This document shows, piece after piece, positions 23,819-34,556 of a stretch of DNA of 64,000 nucleotides (positions are counted from its first letter, which is position 1; each line of letters starts with the position of its first letter). The position numbers and the translations under genes are program-made. Source of the stretch: Cytospora piceicola (taxonomy: Eukaryota; Ascomycota; Sordariomycetes; Diaporthales; Cytosporaceae); the NCBI GenBank assembly GCA_023375675.1, contig JALQBC010000051.1, positions 124,001-188,000 of the forward strand, written 5' to 3'. Below the pieces are notes generated by a model. It had not been told where the DNA came from and did not search any database. It was given only the letters and a program-made list of their open reading frames with translations.

Positions 23819-25508
23819 TGTGATCACTGATGGCTGAGAAAGATTTTCCTGAAGCTTTGAATTGGAAGAAAATAAAGCCAGGTTAAACTTGAGATCAAAC
23901 AGATGCAGGGCACAGACTATTCCAGGTGAGATGTGAGCCCAAGCGAAAGGACTTCACACAAACAGTGCTCCTAAAAGAAAGATATCGAAGGTGAAAGCTG
24001 TACTTGAGACTGATATAGGAGCGCGTTCCAGGCACCTCCTGGGCCAGTAGGTAGACGCCCCATGCTTGCGGTCGCGCCACGCCCCCCTTTGAGGTCACAA
24101 TCGGGCAGTGCACTGGTTCATCTGAATGTGTCTCATTGGAAATAGAAGGTGCTCTGGCCTTTAGCCCTCCTTCAATCTGCTAAAGCTAATGGCTCTTGAA
24201 GTACCCGATCAGTGCCAGGCATGTCAGACGCGATAATAGAGCCATAGACACTAACCCTTCAATGAGGAGGCCCAAGGTCCATTTGAGTGAGGGTCAATCA
24301 CCAAACAGAAAGAAGCTTCACTATCCGTGAGCTGCTTGCGTTGCACTCGATGGTTGTTCCTATTAGTAAAACACTTTACCCCAGCAACCATCCGCGTAGC
24401 GAACATACGACCAGGACCCTAGTTTGAAAGCAAAGTCTCGCGCACTATAATTCATTCCTGCCCAGCAACGCCCACAGGAAACGCCGACGCTATGCACCAC
24501 AAACCCTAAGACCTACCGATACAGCGGCCGTATATATCGATGCATCCTGAAAAGGGTACTCTTCCAGACATCCATGCAGCCAAGAACGACCAACCAATCA
24601 CTGGGAAATCCAGTGAATGATCAGTCTCCTCCATTTGCAGACGTGCAACCGTACCCCAGAGACCGCCCAGTGACCAGTCCTGCCGTTGTAGGCCAGACGC
24701 AGCTTTTCACAAAACGGACCAAATCTCAGAAAATCCAGATGGTGACGTTGGAATACCGGTGCCGTTGAAGTACCAAGGAGAAGGATGACCGGACGCCTGT
24801 GTATTCCGCCATATACGTCTCCAATTTCGTGGTATTAGGCCCTACTTCCACAGATACTGGAACCCGTACTTCCTAGGCCTATACCAGCACATTTGTGTCC
24901 TGAGCTAAGACGGATGTAAGGGCTGGCTCGAGGTGGTAGGATATCGTGACTTCCATAAATAATGAATGTCAGGTTCGCAGGGTGGAACTTTTCGCCGAAC
25001 GCCCACATAGAAAGGACCGTATTCGAGACTGATTTCGTGGATGAGAACCCTAAGGACAAAACACATTCGATGGCCAATACGGCTGGCCCATGAATAAAAA
25101 CAGTTGTCGAGAGCCAGAACAGCACCAGCACTGCCGCCCATGTGAAAGTCAGTCGGCTGGACCAAGAACGACACCCAATCTCGCAGCCCATACATACGGG
25201 CTGGGAAAATGAGCCAGGTTGCGAACGAAATGGCACGATATCAGTTCCTAGTCGACGATGACAATATTTGAGAGCCGAGAGACTTGGCGAAAACGGCGAC
25301 TCGAAGCAACACGCACACCATGATCACGACGAAACGCACACGGAGCGAGAGGATCCGAACCAGATCCCGTTCCGTCAGCGAGCATGCCGAAAGCAATGGT
25401 TCGAGGGCCGAACAACGAGGCATGTCCGAGCATGAATTGGTTGCTGCACAGATGGACGGTCGTAACTTGTACGCAGTTGGAGGACATTGATCCAGGCCTT
25501 GTTCCATA
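23819..25508. other. intergenic
   Basis: No supported gene. Overlapping minus-strand frames of 96-136 codons at 24835-25500 have no recognisable motif, and part of them is the read-through of the AMSH-like gene's 3' end. Confidence 0.4.
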
Positions 25509-27305
25509 CTATTTCCTGTGGGAAGATCGCAGGTCCTCAATACTGAAGTCCAGTTGGCTGGAGTGGTAAACGTGGCCAGGCGGATGGTTCGCGTCAGTAT
25601 ACAAATTGTCGATTCCGTGCTGGTGGAAAGTAGTTGATTGTGTGCAGCCAAGAATGTGGTCCAGACCGGGTGGGTTGGTAAGACGGAAGACGCCGTATCT
25701 AATTAAGGTGTAAAGTTAGTATCGCAGTCAAGACATAACAATGGGTGAAGCGGCCGGCACGAAAGGAACTTACGATGGATCAGACCTGGGAGCACAAACA
25801 ATGGCAATGCTCTCGGGCATCATGACCTGGTATCCCGACTGGGTGTGCAAATCTCTGGAGCTCATGAAGCACGTCTGGGTTGGGTGCGTGTGGATCCACC
25901 CGAACACCATGAGGTCCTCCTTCATACAGAACTCTATGACGGACTCTTCGTTATCTGTCTCGCAGGTATCACTCGTGCAGGTCTGTTGAGGAATGACGAG
26001 ACAGCTGACGAACAGCGCGTTGTTAACGGATGTCCCGCACAAAATTCCGCACATTTCGAGGCCCTTTCGTGTGTTTGGTGCTGCAACACGGAGGAACTCC
26101 TCGCGCAACATAGCAGGCAGGAAGATTGGCCGGATCGGCGTGTCATTCTCGAGGTAGGCGGCTGGGCGGAAGGTGACGCGTTCTTTCCGATCCATTGTTG
26201 GCTTCGGTGGAAGGTCTGGAGCTTGTGACAGTACTGTCGGTGGCGGCGTGTTGTAGTTTGAGTAGATGGGCTCCTTACTTGGTCGTGGAGGTGTTGGTTC
26301 TGTGCGATACTCGGGTTGATATAATGGTTCCTTCGTCGGTCGTGTAGGGGGATGAAGAGGTCGGGGGTCGTATGTTTCACCAGTCGAGCTTTGGTACGGT
26401 TGCGCCGAGGATCTCGAAATAGAAGGGTATTTGTAAGATGGTGGTCGGTCGTAGAAGCTGTAGTTGCTTGGTCGCGAAGAGTGGCTTTCCGAACTAGGCG
26501 GTCGTCCGGCTTGCTCTGTCTCGTCAAGTCTGCGGCGGGCAGCGTCCATGTTGCGCCTGATGTCTTCACTGTCATCATGAGCGTGCCTTCCGTGTCGTGG
26601 CCCAGCAGTATCCCAGTTATCCCACAGTCCAGAGCCACGTCGCTCTAGCTCCTCCTCTTCAGAGATACCGGCCTGACGGACCGCCCTTCGAGCATCGTCT
26701 CGCCGTTGAAGTTCCTGTTTCGCAAGGTTTACTGCAAGGTCCTGATTCTCTCCGGCATCCAGTAGCTTTGCCTGCACTTTCGGGTTCCACGACAATGCTG
26801 GATCCCTCGCCGCCAGCTTCTCGTAGGGAGACTTCTCGCCCTCCAGCTCCGTCGAGGGGTCGAGCTGGCTTGCATGTATCTTGACCCACTCATCATAGGC
26901 CGCAGTAATCTGAGGCTTGAGTTTATCAAGTTGCTCCAGTACCTTGATGCAACGTGCGTTCAGAGGCTTCAGCGCCTTCTTGCCCTCGGGTGTTTTCGCG
27001 TCAGGGTGCTTTGGGAGGTGCTGTAAGACGAGGGTCGAATATCGGAAAAGGAGGAGGTATGCTTGGGTCAGATTTCCCTCTTTAATGTATGTAGTTCCCT
27101 GCGCGATACCCTTGAGTTAATCGATTGCAGCAGAAGAGAGGGGCCGTGGGGACAGGGTTGGGAAGTGTACCTGACGAAGGAGAGTATCGGAGGCGCGTAG
27201 CCATGACTTCAGAGAGATCAAGGCATTGAACTGAAACTTGTCGGCCTGCACTGAAATCTCCGTGATGCTCATGGGCCGGTCTGGCAAGGTCCAGGCAGTA
27301 TCCAT
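25509..27305 (-). CDS. AMSH/Sst2-type JAMM deubiquitinase
   Basis: Three exons (27305-27171, 27110-25774, 25698-25509; introns 60 and 75 nt) encode 553 aa. Removes Lys63-linked ubiquitin from cargo at endosomes in the ESCRT/multivesicular-body pathway. The N-terminal 180 residues are the helical USP8-dimerisation/MIT-like region (ISVQADKFQFNALISL, KEGNLTQAYLLLFRYS). A Pro/Tyr/Ser-rich linker (PPSYKYPSISRSSAQPY) follows. The C-terminal MPN+ domain has its full metalloprotease motif: Glu near 397 in LEMCGILCG, then His452-x-His454-Pro and Ser462-xx-Asp465 (THPTQTCFMSSRD). Cys residues in CTSDTCETDNEES match the AMSH-specific insertion for Lys63 recognition. An upstream ATG (MDTAWTLPDRPMS) was chosen over the internal Met because homologues have a short head there. 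Complete and apparently active. Confidence 0.92.
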
Positions 27306-28078
27306 GTTTACCAGTGGTATGCTATCAGGAAGCCTCGAATCTCGAAGCCAAAAAATAGAGGCCCGACCTGGGGACAACGACTGCTTGGCTGCTCGGGCGG
27401 GGAGGATGGTTCAGTGGCAGAGCATTATGCTTGCGGGCGTGGATTACAATACAAAGAGTTGCTTTCACAAAGAGTTGCTTGCTCTCCGAAGGAAGGGTGG
27501 ATGGAAGTGACAATGTAATGGGCCAATACGCCACAGGCTGGTATTTCTTGCAACACTTGGGCTTCAAGTGTAATACGTATACGTAGAGAAGGGCCGAAAA
27601 GAGAAACAAGAAGTAGGATATTTCCAAGGCTGTCTCTCGTCGATCGATGGTGTGTGTGTGTTGATGTTGATCTCCCCCCCAAGATTAGATCTTGGGCTGG
27701 CAATCGTCGCTGTCGATCAGGCGCAGACGCGCATGTGTCAGAACCCCGCGGTACAGCGAGGACCCCCTGTCGGCCGGGGCTGTTAGTGGGCCCAGGCGCC
27801 CAGATGGTGCCTTGCTACAGTACCGGGTACCGCGTGATGAGGTAAGCATAATGATAAGATAAGATAAGACGCCCGTTCAACATCATCTCATCATTGTAGG
27901 AGAGACTTCGAGACAACAAAGGGATGAACACCACCGCATATTCTTGTAAACTGCTGAATTCTTCTTTTCTGGTCCATTTACCGCAACTCCTCTCCCCCTA
28001 TATTTAAAGCGTGTGTTTCCACCCCTGGCCTTGGTGATGGCATCTAGATGTCCTTGGTCCTGAGCCTCTTCATGTAGC
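27306..28078. other. intergenic
   Basis: No gene. Includes a near-perfect 16-nt direct repeat, ACAAAGAGTTGCTT, twice at 27453-27482, and a stretch resembling only a tRNA A box (27414-27428). Confidence 0.4.
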
Positions 28079-29022
28079 TCATGCCTTACTGCCCATAGTA
28101 ATCCCATCCGTACTGGATCCCTCGATACTCGCGTCTTTCTGCAAGCTTACTTTTGCTCCATCCTTCTCTCCTCCATCCTCCTCTCCTCCTCCATCCAGCG
28201 GCCGCGCGGGAACAAGGTCTACAAACCCATCCTGTGTTCGGGACTCTATAACAGATGCAATGCGATAAGACGACCTGTCACAATGAATCTGCATGAAGAG
28301 TGTCCCATCCCTTCCCACCATTCTTTGGCGCACCCACCACTGGCCCACAGGCGGCGTCGAAATCCACCGCACTTCCGTGCGCAAATTATCCTGTCCTTCA
28401 TAGAACGGGCGCCAGCAATTCAGCAGGGTGGTTAGGTCGGACGGAAAGAACCTGTGAATAGAAAACCTCGTTAGTAGTCTCAATAGCCAGATCCATAGAA
28501 GCCGCAACCTTACTCAGTGTTGCGGTTATTTCCGAAAGCTAGTCGTTTTATCCCGATGCGATTGTAATATTTATAGTTGATATCCTTCATCCGGTATACA
28601 TATACTTGGCGTAGGAATTTCCAGCTGTTCGGATATATTGGTTCCTTAACACGGAACTCCAGGTAGCGCCGAAGGCCAGAAGTTATGCAGTATGTCTTGG
28701 TGAACCATGACTTTGGTATATACCACGGTAATGTTTGCAAACCCATCTTGCATCCTTCGGGATTTCGCCTGCCCGCGAAGTTGTTCATTTCTTGTGTTAT
28801 ACGGCCACAGACATCCAATGCCCAGTCCTCACGGAGACGGTCCAGTTCATCGTGGTATGCATCAAGAGCTGCCTTCCACTCCGGGCTGATATCAATGTTA
28901 TGAAAAGCATAGGTTTTCCGCGGTTCATCTTCAGAAAAATGAGAGGATGCAGGCTGCGGGTGCCGCGAGTTGACATAGGCGTTGACTTCGTGCACAAAGT
29001 TCATGCGATTACGGTGGGCCAT
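28079..29022 (-). CDS. hypothetical protein, 293 aa
   Basis: Two exons, 29022-28514 and 28451-28079, split by a 62-nt intron with textbook GTAAGG donor, CTACTAACG branch site and CACAG acceptor, so the gene is real. The protein starts MAHRNRMNFVHEVNAYVNSR, is rich in Tyr/Trp/Arg in the middle (SWKFLRQVYVYRMKDINYKY) and has WWVRQRMVGRDGTLFMQIHC in the second exon. It ends in a Gly/Glu/Asp-rich low-complexity tail (DGGGEEDGGEKDGAKV). No signal peptide or membrane segment. I do not recognise a family. A 15-G run lies 10 bp upstream of the start. Confidence 0.65.
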
Positions 29023-29031
29023 TCTGCTCGA

Positions 29032-29046
29032 GGGGGGGGGGGGGGG
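29032..29046. repeat. poly-G tract
   Basis: Fifteen consecutive G residues on the plus strand, 10 bp upstream of the ATG of the minus-strand gene at 29022, inside its 5' leader or core promoter. Confidence 0.95.
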
Positions 29047-30348
29047 CTGCTTTGACTTAGCAGGATGTGTGACCGTTGATGTAGTCAGGATGATTCAATG
29101 GAAGCCAGCTTGAGACGTGAAGTGATGGCCTCCGTAGTTGCGGTATCCTATGCCCTTTCTTGTAAGTGACAGGAAGCCAAGAACCTGAGGATGAACTTGG
29201 CCCTTCGTGTCCTTTATGGTTGCAGGTGATATCTGGAGCCTAATTCCTGAGGGTCTGATCCTTCTAGTGTTGGCCGGTTTCGTGCGCCGTGTCGATGCGT
29301 GTCAGCGCTTTAAATCAAGAACGCTGCATGTGACACGCTGAATCAGTGTTTTCGTCAAATCTCGGAGGACAGTGCCCAGGTGGTGCGTCCAGCTTAGCAT
29401 CAAATACTCACACGCGCTCAATAGCGTGGGCCAAAGCCGATTTCAGCACCTACGAAGATATGGCCCGGGGTGAGCTGTCAGAGCCGTTGATATCCGGTTC
29501 GGCCTGTACAACTCAGCCAGGGCTGCTCCCAGTCCTATATGCGTGCCTTTGTCCTGTAGTCTTGTAGTTTTCATCCTATTCTCCCAGTCTATACTCTCCC
29601 AGTCTACACTCTCCCAGCCTCCCAATCCTGTTCTCTCTCAACCTTCTAGTCGGTCACTCTCATACTCACTATCCTCCTGTCTTCATGAACTTCCTATATG
29701 TTTGATCTCTTAATCTCTTGTTCGGTCAAGCAGCTATGGGCTACTAGATATCCTTTGATTCTACCATCTAGGAAACTACTGACCCGAGGATCTCTATACA
29801 AACAGAGTATACCAATTGTAGAGACAAGACTACTCTTTCGGTAGTAGTACCTGTAGTATTAGCTATATTCCTACAGTCCAGCTGGAATACTGCAATTAGT
29901 ATCGTTGTTTGATGCTGCAAACATCGATTTTGAAGCGACCTTCCCTTCCCTCCCGCCACGAACAAAGTATAACTCGCTGCTCGCTCATTGCTAGTTTTTA
30001 ATCGCCATTTGTTGAAGGGCAAATCATCTTCGTTTCGTCATCGGAAGAGCGCTGAATCAGCCCATTCAAAACCAAGACACACTACGTTTGGGCCTTTCCG
30101 GCGGCTTCCTCCATCTGCGGTCCTGTCAGCTACAAGTTTCAGTCTTCAGATTCTTGTTTTGGTGACGCCCATCTCCAGAAAATTATTCTGAACCGAGGCG
30201 AAGTCGCATACTAGCTGACATCCTCCATCTTCGCGAGCTTCTCCGACTTGGAACTTCCTTGTGTTCACGAAACCCGGTCTGAAGACTTACTTACGAAGAC
30301 CAAAGCCTGCTGTGCAGGGAATACCTAGGCACGTCCGCTCTTTGTAAG
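29047..30348. other. intergenic, with CTCCCAGT repeats
   Basis: No supported gene. At 29576-29632 a CTCCCAGTCTA-type unit of about 16 nt is repeated three to four times. Confidence 0.45.
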
Positions 30349-31265
30349 CTACGTATTGCCCCGTCGGTGCGCGGACGGCATGGCCCACGCCACCGTAGTA
30401 TTGACAATCCTATTCGCATGTTGGTAATCAACTTTAGGGGTATTCAGACTGGATGAGGCGGCAGGGGGTGTGGCTTGGCCTAGATCCTCCATGTCAGTAC
30501 CAATGTGCATGTTGCCTAGCGCTATATAACCGGGATGTGGATTGAGGTGTTATTCTTACTCTTCCCAACACGGCAATCATCTATGAGAACACAAGCTTCA
30601 GCATTGTTCCCATAGACCAGCATACCCAATGAGGGGAGCTGAATTAACGCACGGTTGTATCGGGGTTGGTCTACGAAGTCATACCAGTTGACAGATTCAC
30701 CAGTAAACTCAACTCAGCATGATTGAAGAATCCGTGGGTACAGAGCTTACGGGGGTGGTCTTTGCCCTTGAGGGCTTGGTTGTTTCCTTTCGAACAATTA
30801 TCCGTCATTTAAAAACCACTACACTCTGCAAATACATCAATGTGTAGGAGTTCAGGAGCTGATCGCGAGACTACTCACTGCCTGGAGCCACTATACGTTA
30901 TAAAGCATCTCACTTGTGTAACTTCTGTGATCAGAAGATTACCTCAGTACTTACTCGTATTCTTGGTATGGACTGTTCGTTTAGGAGCATTGTCACCTGA
31001 ATGACCTATTCTCCAAGACAATTGTAATTGTGCATATGGGTTCAGTGTACCAAGTTAAACAAGGTATACTGGAGGCAGAGTAATTTCACTTACAAACGGA
31101 CAGACGGCTCTCTTGGACTTGAACTTATTCACAGGCACTAAATCAGTATATATCCACTACAGCTCGCATGCGGTAGTTGGGTATACGTACGGATTCTGTT
31201 GGTAGGGCTAGGGGTGACACAAATACGATCGATCGTACAGTCTGTTGGCTTGGGGTTGTGTGTGT
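30349..31265 (-). pseudogene. 5'-truncated multi-exon gene, possibly for a small secreted or processed protein
   Basis: The minus strand carries a chain of short exons in consistent phase. They are 31265-31191 (PKPTDCTIDRICVTPSPTNR), 31137-31094 (PVNKFKSKRAVCPF), 31005-30955, possibly a 12-nt exon (about 30893-30882), 30786-30751, 30707-30560 (FTGESVNWYDFVDQPRYNRA then GNNAEACVLIDDC) and 30515-30349. Donors are good (GTACGT, GTAAGTG, GTAAGTA, GTAAGC, GTAAGA). No ATG or signal peptide is present. The upstream end stops within 11 bp of an inverted-repeat element (31276), so the 5' part seems lost or displaced. Another open frame at the 3' end (30415-30300, DCQYYGGVGHAV...CLGIPC) could be the true last exon. 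Family not recognised. Confidence 0.4.
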
Positions 31266-31617
31266 CTATTCTCTACCATACCGCGCCGCTGATTATTTTA
31301 AAAACGCCCAAGGCACGCTGCCTTAGCTAGAAACTGTAGCTGATTGAACTTGAAACGGAAAGACCGTTTTCAAACACGTAGGACCGTTTCTAGACTTGAA
31401 TACATCTTAGGTTATCAAAATCATTTCAAGATTTAAACTGTTTCTAAGTATCTCGATCGTTTCTAGGTACCTCGATTATTTCGTACCTAGACTCGTCTCG
31501 TATGAATCATTTCGTTACCTTTATCGTTTTTAGGTACCTAGATGTAGAGATCTCGGCTAGGTATGAAGTTTTACCGTTCGAGAGTAACTTACTTAGTCTA
31601 CCTACGTAGCTACTTTA

Positions 31618-31750
31618 AGGTCTGAAGGTCTTGAAGGTCTGTCTTAAAGGTCTGTCTTAAAGGTCTGTCTTGATGGTCTTGATGGTCTTGATGGTCTTGA
31701 TGGTCTTGATGGTCTTGATAGTCTTGATGGTTTTGATAATCTTAAAGGGA
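31618..31750. repeat. 9-bp tandem repeat (TCTTGATGG)
   Basis: First a GTCTTAAAG-type unit, then about eight near-identical copies of TCTTGATGG between 31667 and 31735. It lies inside the inverted-repeat element. The protein frames through it (Thr-Ile-Lys or Ser-Arg-Pro repeats) are artefacts. Confidence 0.9.
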
Positions 31751-31894
31751 AGGTCTTGAAAGGAAAGTCCTGTAAAGGTTGTTGCCTTGAGATCTTGAAG
31801 GGAAGGCACCTGGTGGGAACCTTGGAAGGCACCGTAGTAACCTTCCAAGGTTCCAAGGTTGCTTGGAAGGCACCTGGTACCTAGGTACTTAAAG

Positions 31895-31975
31895 ATACAG
31901 AAACCATTTTAGAACGAAGGGACCATTTCAGAATGAAGTGACCATTTCAGTATAAGGTACCATTTCAGAATAGTG
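31895..31975. repeat. 19-20-bp tandem repeat (GACCATTTCAGAA)
   Basis: Four degenerate copies of a unit containing ACCATTTCAGAA(C/T)GAAG, inside the inverted-repeat element. Confidence 0.75.
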
Positions 31976-32205
31976 AACAATGGCTGACTGAACTTGAAGC
32001 CAAAACCGTTTTAGAGCAAGTAAACGGTACCTCTGAGCGTTTTCAAAATAATCGTCGCCGCGGTATGGTAGGTTTGAAGCCATCTACAGGCCTAGTGTAG
32101 AAACCTATCTATAGGCCAGGCGGCCTAACAGTTCTGCCGCCCTGCCGAGGCGGCAGGCCTGACCGCCTGCCTGATTAGGCAGCGTTCCACAGATTCTGCT
32201 CTGAT

Positions 32206-33245
32206 CCATACCGCGCACTAGTAGGCTGCAAAGGGCATTATAGTGATCTTCACAGGTAGAACGGTAGGTTTACTAACCTAGTGATGATTTCTAATTATAA
32301 CAAACTATCGTTATAAAGACCTTTAGGTTAAGGTCGATAAGACCTTAAAGGAGACCTTCTCTTAGGGACTATTTTAACCTTTACGGTACCTTTATAAGTG
32401 TAACGGAGGCCGTTTTCTAAAGATAGTTGTAAGCCTAAAGGGGACCTTTTAATCGAGGTAGACTTATTTAGTCGAGGTGGACTTATTTAATCGAGGTATA
32501 CTTATTCTCGAGGTAATTATAAAAGGAAGGTACGATTCCTTTTACGAAGGTTGTTTACTTTAATTAAGGCCGCCCCGGGAGGTTTATATACGTACTACGC
32601 TAAGGCACGAAGACTGACCGTTAAAGATTCTCTTTACCGTTTAAATACGTTAGTTCCCTTACGATTCGAAGGTTTATGACGAGGGCTTCGATTGATTTTG
32701 ATGATTGATCTTGATGATTAATCTTAATAATTGATCTTGATGATTGATCTTAATTGATCTGGAGGGCTGGCGTACTTACCTTTAATATTCGGTCTTAGGA
32801 AATCTAGTGATAGATTCTGGTAAACTCTTTCGAGAAGGGAAGGCACCTACGTAAGCCGTTAAAAAGGTATCTACGTACCTAAGTACCTAGAAATAAGGTA
32901 GCCTTAACAGAAGAAGGATCGCCATTTCTGAAAATAAAGACCTTACCGTCGAACCTACCTTTTTCGATAAAGATTACCTTTCGTACGAGTCTATTATTTT
33001 ACTCCGTGATCGTTTTTCCAGAAAGTCTATTACTAACTTTCTAATATAGTTATATATATACAAAATTGTTAGTAATTTGAGTAAACTATTAGCTAATTAA
33101 TTACCTACCCGTTAAAGTGCCTGTCTTAAAATGTAGGTCCTGAGATAGCCTTCTAACTCTAAGATAGATTTCAAACTCTGGGACTAGTATTCTATTGGCG
33201 AGGGTCCTAGTGATTGCCATTACACCCCACCAGTGCGCGGTATGG
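32206..33245. mobile_element. 1,040-bp terminal-inverted-repeat element, AT-rich
   Basis: The left end at 32206-32225 and the reverse complement of 33226-33245 are 20-bp inverted repeats beginning CCATACCGCGCACT. They have two mismatches, both A against G. An AT dinucleotide flanks each end. The first 11 bases are shared with the neighbouring element at 31276. The interior is strongly AT-rich, with TTAAT/ TTAGG-type monotony and TGATTGATCTTGATGATT repeats at 32695-32760, as expected for sequence worn by repeat-induced point mutation. No transposase frame survives. Confidence 0.55.
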
Positions 33246-33791
33246 ATGGTTAAAGATCATCAAACAAAGTTCAGGGGCGGGGCCACACAATAACATATTA
33301 ATTGATCATGGTTGTTCTACCATGCAATCCCAGGGAGGAACGGAGATGATTTCTGGAGCTGCCTTGTAAGCTCAAAATCAAGCCACACATGTATCAGAGG
33401 CGATCGCCGATGGGCTTCGGAGAGCGGTCACACATGGTTGGCAAGGACGGTATTGTTTAATTTTATAGAAAGGAAAGATCCCTCGTGAAATAATATGTAC
33501 GTGAAGATCTTGCTCTTGTTCAATTTCGAGCGGCAACATTCTGTTGTTGGCACGGTTGTGTTCACTAATATTTGATAGGCAAGACTGGGCACCAAGTTCA
33601 CCTTTGGTGAAGTGGGACATATGTGGGCGGAACAATCTTGATTTGTATACCAAATAGCTGATATCAAATCATGAAATGTGGTCTACTCGGAGAGCCGTAC
33701 CAAAAGGTTCCGGTCCGCTCCGTAGCCATCAATGGTCAATTCGTTGCCCGGGACTCGGTCCAACGAATTGCCAGATTGTTCCAAGGCAGCA
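33246..33791. other. intergenic
   Basis: No supported gene between the AT-rich island and the membrane-protein gene. Confidence 0.4.
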
Positions 33792-34556
33792 TTACGTCCG
33801 TAGAGACACAGCTCTCGTGACTGCTTGCCTTGCCCATGAGGAGCTCAACGATTGGGGGTGCCAACATTGAAGGTCTTGCAAGGCAATTTGTGCCCGTTCC
33901 CCATCCTCATGCTCGCCCAAGCCGTTGGTACGCCGTATGGCAGTCCATGTCTGTGAGATCCAATCGCCAACAGACTCGAAGCAACCAGAAGTAGACTTCG
34001 TAGAGGCTTTGCATACCCTGCATAACCACCTGCCAAAGGCCGAAGCAGTTTCCCATATGCTTTTCCCCAACGGCTTGCCAAAATGCTCCAGTATCCATCC
34101 GAGACAACTCAAGATACTAGATCCGTCCCTGCGTAGAATTTCTAGTAACTCTCGAATCTTGAATGATAGGAGGCACAGATTCGCAACAACGCCGAGACCG
34201 CCGAAAGTGATCCCACAAAAGAAGCTCGTCCGGTACTCAGAGCCACGGATGACGAACAACGTCACAACGGCCGCCAAGAGAGAGTCGAAACTGAGATACG
34301 GAAGCCAAAAGACTAATCGAATCAAAAGCTTGCCTCTGTTGTTGTTGAGCGGTTGAGCGATCGGGAAATTGTCGCGTTCACCGAAAATCTGTAGCAGCAT
34401 GTAAGTAAAGAACAGCATGATAACGCTGCTGACAAAGGAAATGCCTAGAGAGGCGTTAATCAGGGCAGTGCCCAGGGTTTCACCATTTTCCCTGCTCTGT
34501 TCGAACAGAAACAAGGCACCGGCTGCGGTGAGAAACGCAATCACTATTGGGATCAT
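33792..34556 (-). CDS. hypothetical multi-pass membrane protein
   Basis: Single open frame of 254 codons from the ATG at 34556. Four hydrophobic segments are visible: residues about 2-19 (IPIVIAFLTAAGALFLF), 32-58 (NASLGISFVSSVIMLFFTYMLL in part), 80-100 (LVFWLPYLSFDSLLAAVVTLFV) and 112-132 (FFCGITFGGLGVVANLCLLSF). A Lys/Arg/Ser-rich cytoplasmic tail with a Cys-rich stretch (RWLCRVCKAST) follows. The layout resembles unnamed fungal integral membrane proteins. No transporter signature is seen. It stands alone next to the repeat island. Confidence 0.55.
   Translation of the reverse strand: MIPIVIAFLTAAGALFLFEQSRENGETLGTALINASLGISFVSSVIMLFFTYMLLQIFGERDNFPIAQPLNNNRGKLLIRLVFWLPYLSFDSLLAAVVTLFVIRGSEYRTSFFCGITFGGLGVVANLCLLSFKIRELLEILRRDGSSILSCLGWILEHFGKPLGKSIWETASAFGRWLCRVCKASTKSTSGCFESVGDWISQTWTAIRRTNGLGEHEDGERAQIALQDLQCWHPQSLSSSWARQAVTRAVSLRT

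Larger units (their letters stand above)
31276..32068. mobile_element. 793-bp terminal-inverted-repeat element (MITE-like)
   Basis: The left end at 31276-31306 and the reverse complement of the right end at 32038-32068 match in 27 of 31 positions, both starting CCATACCGCG. TA dinucleotides flank both ends (31274-31275 and 32069-32070), as a Tc1/mariner- or pogo-type target duplication would. The interior has no open frame for a transposase. It consists of AT-rich repeats built from TTTCTAGGTACC, TCTTGATGG and GACCATTTCAGAA units. Non-autonomous or decayed. Confidence 0.6.

Noticed and set aside
24411..24430. ACATACGACCA, similar to the start of fungal 5S rRNA
   Set aside because: Similarity ends after about 11 bases; the internal control region and closing helix are missing.
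27414..27480. TGGTTCAGTGGCAGA, a tRNA A-box-like sequence
   Set aside because: No matching B box, no cloverleaf arms and no acceptor stem could be paired.
30300..30415. Alternative last exon for the truncated gene (DCQYYGGVGHAV...)
   Set aside because: Protein-like, but I found no donor/acceptor pair joining it in phase; kept only as an alternative in the feature note.
31644..31856. Frames with Thr-Ile-Lys or Ser-Arg-Pro repeats
   Set aside because: Direct translation of the 9-bp tandem repeat.
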